Assembly: GCA_041399065.1 (NCBI GenBank)
Contig: JAWKTN010000006.1
Location: 558,001 to 622,000 of the forward strand
Direction of reading: 5' to 3'
DNA length: 64,000 bases
DNA from: JAGQPD01 sp020426865
GTDB taxonomy: Bacteria; Planctomycetota; Planctomycetia; Pirellulales; Pirellulaceae
Below are positions 9,739 to 17,601 of the stretch, piece after piece. Each line of letters opens with the position of its first letter. Position 1 is the first letter of the stretch. Under the pieces are notes generated by a model. It was given only the letters and a program-made list of their open reading frames with translations. It did not search any database and had not been told where the DNA came from. Position numbers and translations under genes: made by a program.

Positions 9739-10548
9739 TCAGGTGAGCAGTTTGATCGTTTCCTCAGGACGCTGGTGCCTCGCCGCAACATCACGCGGTA
9801 TTTCACCGTGTGCATTCGTAAGTGATTTGTCGCAGCCATGGCGCAATAGCAGCTCAACGAGCGAGTGTACGCCAAATGCCGCCGCCAAATGCAGTGGGGT
9901 CTCGCCGAAGAGCAGAGGACAACCTTCGATGCCATGGGTTTCGACGTCTGTATTTGTGCGGCCGTGCCTATCGGCACCATGCTTTAGGAGAATCGTTGCC
10001 ACTTCCAGCAAATCCGTTTCCTGCGCCGGTGTTTCCGGACTCTGCAGGCAGGCGATATGCAGCGCGGATTCATGCGTCCGAGGATCGCACTGCGTGACGT
10101 CCACGCCAAGGTCAAGCTGTAGCATCAGGCGTTCCGGATCACAATTCCAAACAGAAAAGAAGAACGCCGAACCGCCCCCGTTCGTCCGGCGATTGATGTC
10201 TGCGCCGTGGCTGATAAGGCATTGTGCCACTCGCATGTCGCGAACGTAGCAAATCGGCAACCCGTGGCCGCTATCGATGTTGGGGTTCGCACCCAATTCA
10301 AGCAGTAACTGAACCAGATCGTAAGCGGGCGGTCGTTCGATGTGCCGCCAGTTGATCTGTTGAGGCGGAGGGCCCGCAACGGCGAATAGGAGCGTGGGGA
10401 CGAGGTATCGATCGCTGCGATACGGATCGTCAAACTCGGCGTGCGCCGAATCGGCCAGCGACGGGTCTTCCGCCAACATCTCTCGAATGAGCGAGAGGTC
10501 TTCGGCGTATATCGCGCCGACCCATTGTCTGTTCTTATCGAATCGCAT
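9739..10548 (-). CDS. Ankyrin-repeat protein (integron cassette 18)
   Basis: The 269-residue protein carries several ankyrin repeats, for example DLVQLLLELGANPNID, VAQCLISHGADINRR and ETPLHLAAAFGVHSLVELLLRHG. No signal peptide is evident, so it probably acts in the cytoplasm through protein binding. The partner is unknown. The ATG at 10548 lies within 20 bases of the upstream attC, and the stop lies close to attC18, the standard one-gene cassette layout. This is the cassette furthest from the integrase. Confidence 0.85.
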   Translation of the reverse strand: MRFDKNRQWVGAIYAEDLSLIREMLAEDPSLADSAHAEFDDPYRSDRYLVPTLLFAVAGPPPQQINWRHIERPPAYDLVQLLLELGANPNIDSGHGLPICYVRDMRVAQCLISHGADINRRTNGGGSAFFFSVWNCDPERLMLQLDLGVDVTQCDPRTHESALHIACLQSPETPAQETDLLEVATILLKHGADRHGRTNTDVETHGIEGCPLLFGETPLHLAAAFGVHSLVELLLRHGCDKSLTNAHGEIPRDVAARHQRPEETIKLLT

Positions 10549-10557
10549 TGTGATTGT

Positions 10558-10654
10558 GGGCTAACGTATGGGATAACGCTGTCGTGGGTAAACGCTGTCG
10601 AGCGAAGCGAGCCCGACCGCGTTTTACGACTCGCGTTCATCCATTTGTTCTGTG
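10558..10654 (-). other. attC17
   Basis: On the + strand the site runs from GGGCTAACG to TTTGTTCTG, with arms GGATAACGC and GCGTTCATCC pairing except for extra bases. It follows the small gene of the broken PIN cassette and overlaps that gene's last codons. The core triplets AAC and GTT are intact. Confidence 0.8.
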
Positions 10655-10830
10655 GCCAGCCCCGCCGGTGCGGCTTGCTTTGGTTTGGACACGAACTTGT
10701 ACTTGCCGGAAGCCTTCATCTTTTCTTGGTGCGCCATGTAGTAGGCGAACACCTTTTCCGGGTCGTCACCACATTCCTTCGAAATCTGCCGTCGGATGTC
10801 GCGGATTTCGCGCAAGGGAACAGGTTCCAT
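10624..10830 (-). CDS. Small antitoxin-like protein paired with a PIN toxin (cassette 17)
   Basis: A 68-residue, charged, largely helical protein (MEPVPLREIRDIRRQISKE). It resembles the small protein that follows the intact PIN gene at 22874-23119, and by position both look like partners of PIN-domain toxins. GAGG precedes the ATG at a normal distance. Its last residues are encoded inside attC17. The upstream PIN gene is broken, so this may be an orphan partner. I infer the antitoxin role only from the repeated pairing. Confidence 0.6.
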   Translation of the reverse strand: MEPVPLREIRDIRRQISKECGDDPEKVFAYYMAHQEKMKASGKYKFVSKPKQAAPAGLATEQMDERES

Positions 10831-11245
10831 TTGAGTTGTCCTCGCTGAGGTAGTTGAGTGGTGTTGTAATCAACGGAACGGACAATCCAAGTTCGACGTT
10901 CACTTTTTCGATATGACCAGACTTGTTCGGATTCGCCAAGTGTTGGCAGTTCCAAGTCAACAACACGTTCACATTGTGGGACAATTGTAGACCCTCCATT
11001 TGCGTCAACCTCCGGTTGGGCTCGCAAGGCCCTGGTACGTGGGACAATTGTAGACCCTCCATTTGCGTCAACCTCCGGTTGGGCTCGCAAGGCCCTGGTA
11101 CGTACTCGCTGGTTAGTAACAGGTCAACGGCGGGAACTGCTAGCACGTGTTGCTTGTGGCGTGAAACGGGCGAACCGGGTGCGATACTGGCAGAGGGATC
11201 AGAAATCTGCCAAGTAATGCGCATACGGTGGTTGCGTACATGCAT
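10766..11245 (-). pseudogene. Broken PIN-domain toxin gene containing a 63-bp tandem repeat
   Basis: The C-terminal part (VNVLLTWNCQHLANP, then LGLSVPLITTP) matches the end of the intact PIN protein at 23109-23591 (FIVTWNFRHILNP, PPVICTP). A short stretch ending LLLTSEYV resembles the PIN middle region. Between them about 70 expected residues, including acidic active-site positions, are missing. Their place is taken by two perfect copies of a 63-base unit. The N-terminus also looks frameshifted. The product cannot be an active nuclease. Confidence 0.65.
10978..11103. repeat. Perfect 63-bp tandem duplication with REP-like core
   Basis: Two identical 63-base units lie at 10978-11040 and 11041-11103. 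Each begins GGGACAATTG and contains TAGACCCTCCATTT. The same 14-base core occurs twice more downstream of the neighbouring transposase-like gene. The unit interrupts the PIN gene and adds an in-frame repeated peptide. Confidence 0.9.
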
Positions 11246-11309
11246 GTATATGTATATTGTATATGTACGCTTATAACCTGTTCCCGCTCGTTTCTAGGAG
11301 GGTGACACA

Positions 11310-12656
11310 ATGGCACGGCTTCGTTCGCGTGTGTTTGATCCGGCAGTCAAGGGAGTCTATCACTTGTACAACCGCTGTGTGCGAGGGTTGTTCATGTTGG
11401 GGGAGACGGAGCAAGAAGGGGAAGTCGTCAAGTTTCGACGCGGTTGGGTGACCGAGTTGATGCAGCAGATGGTGGCGATCGTACTGATCGACATCGCCTT
11501 TTTTGCGACGATGGATAACCACGTGCATGTGATTGGGAGGAATCGACCGGGGGTTGGGGGACACTTGACCGATCGGGAGGTGGCGCGTCGGTGGTTGATC
11601 TTGATGCGGATGCGACGGAATGGGACATGGTTGGTGAAGCCGCCGACCGAGGAGCAGATCAATCGGGAGCTGAGTAAGAAACCGCAGCATGGGACCCGCA
11701 AGCCGGGTGCCGGTAAGAAACGGAAACGGCACCATAATCGTGCGAGTGAATTGCGGGAGCGGCTGGCGGACGTTTCCTGGTTCATGGGTGCGTTTCAGGA
11801 ATGCATCTCGCGGAAGATCAACCGCGACGACGAGAACTACGGGACCTGCTGGTCGGGCCCGTTCAAGTTGGACGAGCTGGCCGATGATGCGGCGATCTTG
11901 ACGTGTGGCGTGTATATTGACTTGAATTGGATTGCAGCGCAGATGGCGGAGACGCCGGAGGAATCGACCGACACCTCGATCGGTCATCGCATTGCGATGT
12001 TACGGCAGGACGGGGAGGCAGAGGATTCGGCGGGCGAATTGGTGGTCGAGATTGATGGTTGGCTCTGTCCATTGGAACTGCATGAGGAACGCGACGTCAG
12101 TGACGAGCGTCACTTCACATCACAAACGGGGAAGCGTGCCTCGGACATGGGGATACTGCCGATGACGTTGGTGCACTACATCAAGTTATTGGACTGGCTT
12201 GGCCGCCTGATGCGGACGGGGAAGCGGGGGCGGATCCCTAAGGGATTGCCACCGATTTTAGAGCGGTTGGGTTTTGACACGGACGGATTTGTGGCGAGCG
12301 TCCGGGGGATGGCCGAGTTGTTGGGCAAGAAGTTGGGCGGATCGGCAACGGCGGCGGAACCGTCGGTCAGCGCGCCTCAGGCCAATAGGGCTATCGAGGG
12401 GGCGGATCCTGTCGTCCTCACGTTGGTAATTCTTTTTTCTATCGCGGATTGGGATCGGCAATCGTCGAGGGCGCTAGCGGTCTGGTCCGTACGCGCCATT
12501 CTGCACCATTTACGTGTCAAAACCGCATCATTTTCGTCTTCGCCCCCCACTTCATGCCGAACAACGCCCACCTCCAGCATTGCCGAGCTCGCAATCGATT
12601 CTTTCCAACCGCCCCAGTCTACGCAGCCTACCCTCCAGCCTGCCTCGAAATTGTAG
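11310..12656 (+). CDS. RAYT-like (IS200/Y1, HUH) transposase
   Basis: The 448-residue protein has the fold signature of REP-associated tyrosine transposases. YHLYNRCVRG lies near the start, the HUH metal-binding motif at residues 70-74 (NHVHV), and further downstream WFMGAFQECISRKINR and the conserved GPFKLDE segment. Planctomycetes carry many relatives. I could not fix the catalytic tyrosine with certainty. AGGAGGG precedes the ATG. The stop codon TAG is the first triplet of the TAGACCCTCCATTT repeat, so gene end and repeat are fused. It is the only + strand gene in the array besides the intron D reverse transcriptase. Confidence 0.8.
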   Translation: MARLRSRVFDPAVKGVYHLYNRCVRGLFMLGETEQEGEVVKFRRGWVTELMQQMVAIVLIDIAFFATMDNHVHVIGRNRPGVGGHLTDREVARRWLILMRMRRNGTWLVKPPTEEQINRELSKKPQHGTRKPGAGKKRKRHHNRASELRERLADVSWFMGAFQECISRKINRDDENYGTCWSGPFKLDELADDAAILTCGVYIDLNWIAAQMAETPEESTDTSIGHRIAMLRQDGEAEDSAGELVVEIDGWLCPLELHEERDVSDERHFTSQTGKRASDMGILPMTLVHYIKLLDWLGRLMRTGKRGRIPKGLPPILERLGFDTDGFVASVRGMAELLGKKLGGSATAAEPSVSAPQANRAIEGADPVVLTLVILFSIADWDRQSSRALAVWSVRAILHHLRVKTASFSSSPPTSCRTTPTSSIAELAIDSFQPPQSTQPTLQPASKL

Positions 12657-12688
12657 ACCCTCCATTTATCCTCGTAGACCCTCCATTT
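12654..12688. repeat. Two TAGACCCTCCATTT repeats at the 3' end of the RAYT-like gene
   Basis: Two copies start at 12654 and 12675 (period 21 bases). With the two copies near 10988 and 11051 they bracket the transposase-like gene in the same orientation. This suggests they are the repeats it recognises. Confidence 0.8.
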
Positions 12689-12695
12689 ATCCTCA

Positions 12696-13339
12696 GTTGA
12701 ACGTCGCTGCCGGGTCGCGTTCCGCCCGAGAGGTGATGAGTTCCAGCCGTGTTAACACTGAGCGTCCGTCTCTGTGTCCGGTCAATGCTCGGTCTGGTTC
12801 TCGTGTTAGCTTGGCCGCCTTCCCTGCACCGGCATTACCCGGCTTCGATCCACGCGATCGGTCTTCACGCTTCAACGGTACTATTCGGCCATCCGACTCC
12901 CAGAGAGTCATTTGCCGTTCTCGCCTCTGCGGCTCGGCGGGCATACTCGATTCCTTCATGATTGGTTGTCACACAGGTTCAAGAACTTCTGGGTCTCACT
13001 GGTTGCCTTGAAGACGTGATGTGTAGCGCGAACGGGCCTTCGACTCCGGGTCTCCGATCGCAGCTTGCCGTAGCGCGGCGACCGATGTTGCCTTCCAGCG
13101 TGAACGAACCTTGGGCAGAATCCGACAGAAACAAAGATTTCGGAGCTCAATACCATTCAGGGCGGGACAGCCAGTCCCTACCTTTCATCCTCGCTACCTT
13201 TCTGTTTACGCTTCAACGAAGGACTTCGGCGTGAAACGCGCCTTATACCTCCGCTGCAAAACTCGATACAGGGCCTCTGGCAAAGAGCTACCCTCGCGGG
13301 AGCCCCCCCGCTCGTCTTCAAACCATTTCCAGTCCGCAC
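12696..13339 (-). mobile_element. Group II intron fragment E (5' part only)
   Basis: The right end starts, on the - strand, with GTGCGGACTGG, a canonical group II 5' end. It is colinear with the 5' regions of introns A, B and C. It includes the first 83 or so residues of the intron protein (12693-12944, from MPAEPQRRERQMTLWESD). Homology to intron A stops at 12696, where the TAGACCCTCC repeats begin. Domains IV-VI and most of the reverse transcriptase are gone. It interrupts attC16 in its L'' arm. Confidence 0.8.
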
Positions 13340-13358
13340 GTTCACCGCTTGGTTCGCC
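13340..13358 (-). other. attC16, right half only
   Basis: Only GTTCACCGCTTGGTTCG remains, immediately 3' of the SRPBCC-cassette genes. It matches the equivalent part of attC3 (31345-31361). The other half was separated by intron E and has been lost. Confidence 0.65.
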
Positions 13359-13360
13359 GC

Positions 13361-13777
13361 CTATTTGGCACGCATTCGGTTGTCGCGAGCGTTATGTTCG
13401 ACCTCAGCCAACCCAAGGTGTTCCATCAACGGTGGGATGTACATAGCAAAGCGGCCACGAAAGTTCTTTTTCAAGCCATACCAGCCACCGATCGGATTAT
13501 CTGCAGAGCGAGCCCAGTGTTCGACCGTGTCCGGTTTTGTCTCCTGTTTCTCGTCTTTGCTACCCAGCAGAATCCAGTCTCCGTGATCTTTGAGCATCGC
13601 TGCCAAGTCATCAACGCAACGCAAATCGTAATGCAGTACGGTCTTTCCGACGGTACAAACAAGTATGGCCACACCATCTTTTTCATCGACGTGCATTGTG
13701 TATGAACTTGTCCCCGGTGGCGTCTTCAATTCGAGTGGCGCGTCTTTAGTACCAATCATCTTCCTATAGTTTGGCAT
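13361..13777 (-). CDS. Hypothetical protein, second gene of the SRPBCC cassette 16
   Basis: A 138-residue soluble protein (MPNYRKMIGTKDAPLELKT) with no domain I can name. It includes WYGLKKNFRGRFAMYIPP and ends with a basic tail. Its ATG overlaps the stop of the SRPBCC gene (TGATG), so the two are translationally coupled and move as one cassette. This suggests a shared function that I cannot define. Confidence 0.75.
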   Translation of the reverse strand: MPNYRKMIGTKDAPLELKTPPGTSSYTMHVDEKDGVAILVCTVGKTVLHYDLRCVDDLAAMLKDHGDWILLGSKDEKQETKPDTVEHWARSADNPIGGWYGLKKNFRGRFAMYIPPLMEHLGLAEVEHNARDNRMRAK

Positions 13778-14241
13778 CACGCTTTCTCCTCGGCGGCAGT
13801 TTTCAAATCGCGGGCGAATTGATTGAATGAATCATCAAAGGGAGGGATCATTTTAGCAAACAGCGGAAAGATGGGGCCGCCGATTTTCTCGGTCATTGTG
13901 AAGCGTGTGCTGCCATCTGAGTTCGCAACCAGGGTGTATACGCGAGTCCCCATTGCATCGCCCCAAGAAAGGCGATGGGGCGGGTCGAATTCCTTGACCT
14001 TCAGTTTGAAAGTTCGTTCTGGCGCAAGCGTTGAGCGAAGCTGGACCCTTTCACCGGGAGCGATCTTGCCCGTCAGATCGACGATCGTAGTGTTCCACGT
14101 CTTGAAGCCGTCAACGTCCGTGAGCAGCGCCCAAACGGTTTCGCGCGACGCGGCAATGTCGATCGTGACACTCGTCGTACGGCTGAAGAGCTTCTTGACG
14201 GTTTCGGCTTGGCCGTTGGCGGGCGGAGGAATTGCGTTCAT
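13777..14241 (-). CDS. SRPBCC (START/polyketide-cyclase-like) protein (cassette 16)
   Basis: The 154-residue protein has the SRPBCC fold pattern: TTSVTIDIAASRETVWALLTDVDGFKTWN, the RVQLRSTLAP strand, and a C-terminal long helix (MIPPFDDSFNQFARDLKTAAE). Members bind hydrophobic ligands in a deep cavity, and the ligand here is unknown. The ATG at 14241 follows attC15 by about 35 bases in the transcription direction from its GTT box. It is coupled to the gene at 13361-13777. Confidence 0.85.
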   Translation of the reverse strand: MNAIPPPANGQAETVKKLFSRTTSVTIDIAASRETVWALLTDVDGFKTWNTTIVDLTGKIAPGERVQLRSTLAPERTFKLKVKEFDPPHRLSWGDAMGTRVYTLVANSDGSTRFTMTEKIGGPIFPLFAKMIPPFDDSFNQFARDLKTAAEEKA

Positions 14242-14275
14242 TTAGGTGTCCAATAGGTTCCTGATTCGATTTGGC

Positions 14276-14366
14276 GGCGAACGTTACGGTTCAGTGGGCC
14301 GCGTGAGTGGATTCTCCATCTGAACACGGTCCATTACGCGGCTCCACTGCAACCGTTGGTTCGGCG
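14276..14366 (-). other. attC15
   Basis: The + strand arms GGTTCAGTGGGCCGCGT and ACGCGGCTCCACTGCAACC pair perfectly apart from one extra G and one extra A in the second arm, the hallmark of attC. The outer boxes are CGAACG and TTGGTTCGG. The last codons of the DUF2442 gene lie inside it. Confidence 0.93.
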
Positions 14367-14611
14367 TTTTTCGGATCATCTCGGATGGAATCTTCGTATA
14401 ACGTATCGGGACAAATGTCTTGCTCGTGTGGCCACGCCACCGTGCCATCAACCACGGTAGCTCGGAGGAAATAAGCGATATTCTGAAACTCGCGAAAGAC
14501 GCCAAAGTCCAATAGATGGCTACAATCGAATGTCCCCACCTCACCATTTGTAAACTTAAGTTTGAGACGATAGTCGTCAGTTGGCACAACCGACTCGACT
14601 CGAGGATTCAT
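14291..14611 (-). CDS. DUF2442-domain protein (cassette 15)
   Basis: The 106-residue protein matches DUF2442 in its first 75 residues (VVPTDDYRLKLKFTNGEVGTFDCS). DUF2442 genes are commonly found beside DUF4160 genes, as here, and the pair is thought to be toxin-antitoxin-like. The last 25 or so residues are encoded by attC15, so this C-terminal tail comes from the recombination site. The gene starts three bases after the DUF4160 stop. Confidence 0.82.
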   Translation of the reverse strand: MNPRVESVVPTDDYRLKLKFTNGEVGTFDCSHLLDFGVFREFQNIAYFLRATVVDGTVAWPHEQDICPDTLYEDSIRDDPKNAEPTVAVEPRNGPCSDGESTHAAH

Positions 14612-14613
14612 CG

Positions 14614-14883
14614 CTACCTCAACGGTTCAATTCTGAACGGCTGCTGACCATTTACCGCAAGTTCCCAATCCACCATGAGGTCTTCGCGGTGGATTTCCAC
14701 CCACGCCAAGACCATCTTCATTTTACCTGGTGGGAGATTTCCCTCCAACAACTCACCCTCAGGAATCGAGATGACAGCCTCGTCGCCCTGATATTTCGCG
14801 TGGATGTGCGGCCGATGATGGCGCCGATTGTCGAGAAAATATAGCGAGATCGTGATGCCGTAAAATATTGAGATCACGGGCAT
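14614..14883 (-). CDS. DUF4160-domain protein (cassette 15)
   Basis: The 89-residue protein has the DUF4160 pattern: MPVISIFYGITISLYF, then HHRPHIHAKYQGDEAVISI, then a WVEIHREDLMVDWELA segment. It is the first gene of a two-gene cassette with DUF2442, a pairing seen widely in bacterial genomes. Its molecular activity is not established. The ATG lies about 20 bases from the GTT box of the upstream attC. Confidence 0.85.
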   Translation of the reverse strand: MPVISIFYGITISLYFLDNRRHHRPHIHAKYQGDEAVISIPEGELLEGNLPPGKMKMVLAWVEIHREDLMVDWELAVNGQQPFRIEPLR

Positions 14884-14898
14884 GCGTATACGCTCCTC

Positions 14899-14984
14899 GC
14901 AGAACGGCTGGCGTCACCCGGCAGCGGCCAAGCAAGTGTCCATCAGAATTCCCCCTCGATCCGCTGCTCGGGTGCACGCCTTGG
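14899..14984 (-). other. attC14, left portion, split by intron D
   Basis: The arms GCGTCACCCGGCAGCGG and CCGCTGCTCGGGTGCACGC pair with one extra G and one extra A. The R'' box is cut after CCTTGG by intron D and resumes as TTCGTC at 22339. The sequence is very close to attC9 (27554-27647). Confidence 0.9.
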
Positions 14985-15507
14985 GTATGCCTGGCATGCC
15001 GACTAACTTGTGGGGTGCAAGTCCCCTGTACGAGAACGAGACCCTAACAGACAGCAGTATACCAAATGCCGTTCTACTAGGTGCAAGTACTAGATGAGGG
15101 CAACGGCGGAAGGGTGACTGACCGTCGGAAAGAAGCCTGCGAAGGAGTGCGTAAACGCTGGGTTTGTCGCGGTCGCCCGATCGCACTCGCCACCCAGACC
15201 CTTCTCATCAAAGCTGCGAGGCTACGAACAGAAACTTGATACAAGGCCGATCCGTCCAGGTGAGTCAGCCGAACTTGAGCGAAACCGTCTCGTTCGGACG
15301 GATTGGTAAATCAAGAGCTTGCGCGGCGAAAGTAAGTCGGTTTATCCAGGGAAGACTGCATGCCTGTGTCCGCCAGTAGGGCTTGCCCGAAGCCGGAGGC
15401 GAACGGTGAAAACCGCTCGTCGCGTGCAGTTTGCAGCAGAGGTCGTAGTACTGATCGGTTAACACCAATAACGACAGAAAGGACCGAACCGTGAAGAACA
15501 AGGAGGA

Positions 15508-16929
15508 GCTACCGATGAACTCGGATCGAGGTGCCTGGCAAATCCCGCTGGACTTCGCTCGCGAAGAACCGTGGGCCCGCAAGGCGAAACTATTCCGAAC
15601 GGAACCGACCGATCCGACGCACACCGATGCCAGCCTTGGACGTGTCCCCAGAGGACGCTTTGATGGAGTTGATTGTCTCACCACGGAACCTCAAACGGGC
15701 ATGGCGTCAAGTCAAAGGGAACCGGGGCGCACCTGGCCCCGATGGCATGACGATCGCCGAATTTGAAGACTGGGCTCATGAAAACTGGGCCACGGTGCGG
15801 CAGCAACTTGTGGAAGGGACGTACCAGCCGCAGCCGGTGCGTCGCAAAACCATTCCCAAGCCCGGTGGCAAGGGCGATCGCTTGCTCGGTATTCCAAACG
15901 TGCTCGACCGCCTGATCCAACAAGCCATCGTACAAGTCTTAACGCCGATCTTCGATCCGGGTTTCTCGGAATCGAGTTTCGGCTTCCGCCCCAACCGATC
16001 CGCCCACGGAGCTGCCAAGCAAGTGCAGCAGATCATCCGGCAAGGTCATACTCATTGCGTTGATGTTGATCTTTCGAAGTTTTTCGACAGATGTCAACAT
16101 GACGTGTTGATGAGTCGCGTGAGCCGCAAGGTTCACGATCGACGCTTGCTCAGGTTGATTGGCCGCTATCTGCGAGCGGGTGTGATGGTCGAGGGCGTGT
16201 TGCAACCGACCGAAGAGGGGCGCGCCGCAAGGTGGCCCGCTTTCACCTTTGTTAAGTAACGTGCTGCTGGATGATCTTGACAAGGAACTGGAACACCGCG
16301 GATTGAAGTTCGTGAGATACGCCGACGACTTCCAAGTCTTCGTGCGTAGCGAGCGGAGTGCTCATCGCGTGTTCGCGTCGGTCAAGCGGTTTCACACGCA
16401 ACGCTTGAGACTCGTCGTGAACGAGGAAAAGAGCAGCGTGCGACCGGCCCTGGGCTGCGAGTACCTGGGGTTCACTTTTGTTGGTACGCGTGTGACGATT
16501 AAAATCGCGCCGAAGAAGCTGAAAGCCTTCAAGCCACGCATCCAGGAACTCACGGGGCGCAGCCGAGGGATTTCGATGGCGCGTCGTTTGACTGACCTCA
16601 ATCGCTATTTGCGAGGTTGGATAGGTTACTTCGGTCTGGCTCGCCAGTTCGACGACTTCGCTGATCTCGACGGCTGGATTCGACGCCGCGTGCGGATGTG
16701 CTACTGGAAACAGTGGCGGTATCCACGCACCAAGGTGAAGAAGCTGGTCGCGTTGGGCGTGACCCTCGACATGGCGATCAAGCACGCAATCAGTCGCAAG
16801 AAGTATTGGCGGATGTCCCGTACACCGGCACTACGGTATGCAATGACCAACAAGTGGCTCGCGCAACAAGGCCTGCTGTCATTAAAGCAACTGTGGTACG
16901 AGTTGGCTTCTCTTCGTGGAACCGCCTAG
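15508..16929 (+). pseudogene. Frameshifted group II intron reverse transcriptase (intron D)
   Basis: The product is a class-C-like reverse transcriptase/maturase. It has RT block 1-2 around RRKTIPKPGGKGDRLLGIP, block 3 (SFGFRPNRSAHGA), block 5 (FVRYADDFQVF) and a maturase domain X (RYLRGWIGYFGL, KQWRYPRTKVKKL). A +1 shift near 16216-16222 breaks the frame where the family reads GTPQGGPLSP; the upstream frame stops at 16259. The N-terminal part (MNSDRGAWQIPLDFARE, from 15514) is in yet another frame, so a second shift lies near 15600-15640. No active enzyme is expected. Confidence 0.85.
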
Positions 16930-17092
16930 TGGGCGAGTAGTAATGGAGCCTTTGGGATTTAGGATGCGGTTGGTTTTCACTGTTGGCCACGGATTTCTCC
17001 GTTGTGGTGTCACAATATTTGATCCTTGTCGCGTTGAACTCCAAAACCCTCTCAGAACCGGACGTGCAGCTAACGCATCCGGCTCCCGACCA

Positions 17093-17600
17093 TCACTTGT
17101 CACCAAAACTCAGCATTGCCTGACGAGGCGCTCGCGCCATCGCGATTAAGTCCGTCAGCCGTTTCGGTAAAGCCAATGGGAAATGGGACATGTACGCGTC
17201 AAACTGGTTCCACGTCTTCGAACCCTTCTGCGAACGGCGATTGAGCCAGCGTAACACCAGCACTTTCGTCGCTTGGCGGAACTTCATCAGCCAGGGCCAA
17301 TTGTCATTGACCCCATAGTACTGATAGTGACCCCGCAGCTTCGCATTGAGCATCGGCCACACCTCCGATAACGGTGTCGTCAGGTGACGGCGCAACCAGT
17401 CTTTCATGTCGCGTACTTTCCCGCGATATTTCTTCTTGGCCGTTTTCCTCTTCAGCTTGAACTTGTTCGTGAGACGACTGCGTCCGCAGTAATGCGTGAA
17501 ACCGAGGAAGGCAAACGTACCGGGGGCTCCTTCGCCCAGGCGCTGGCAATCGCGCCCTGCGAAGCGGCCAAATCGCAGCAGTTGTGTCTTCTCTTCGGCT
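17093..17600 (-). pseudogene. C-terminal part of the intron B reverse transcriptase
   Basis: This segment encodes the maturase-X and C-terminal part (DWLRRHLTTPLSEVWPMLN, GHYQYYGVNDNWPWL, RRSQKGSKTWNQF) of the same protein whose N-terminal part lies at 18797-19825. The IS630-family element separates the two. The reading frame on this side shows no shift relative to intron A. Confidence 0.8.
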
Positions 17601-17601
17601 A

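Noticed and set aside
10978..11103. CRISPR-like tandem repeat
   Set aside because: The two 63-base units are directly adjacent with no variable spacer and share a core with the RAYT-associated repeats.
15491..15766. A separate small gene upstream of the intron D reverse transcriptase
   Set aside because: Its N-terminal sequence fits the start of class C intron proteins, so it is more likely the frameshifted N-terminus of the same gene.
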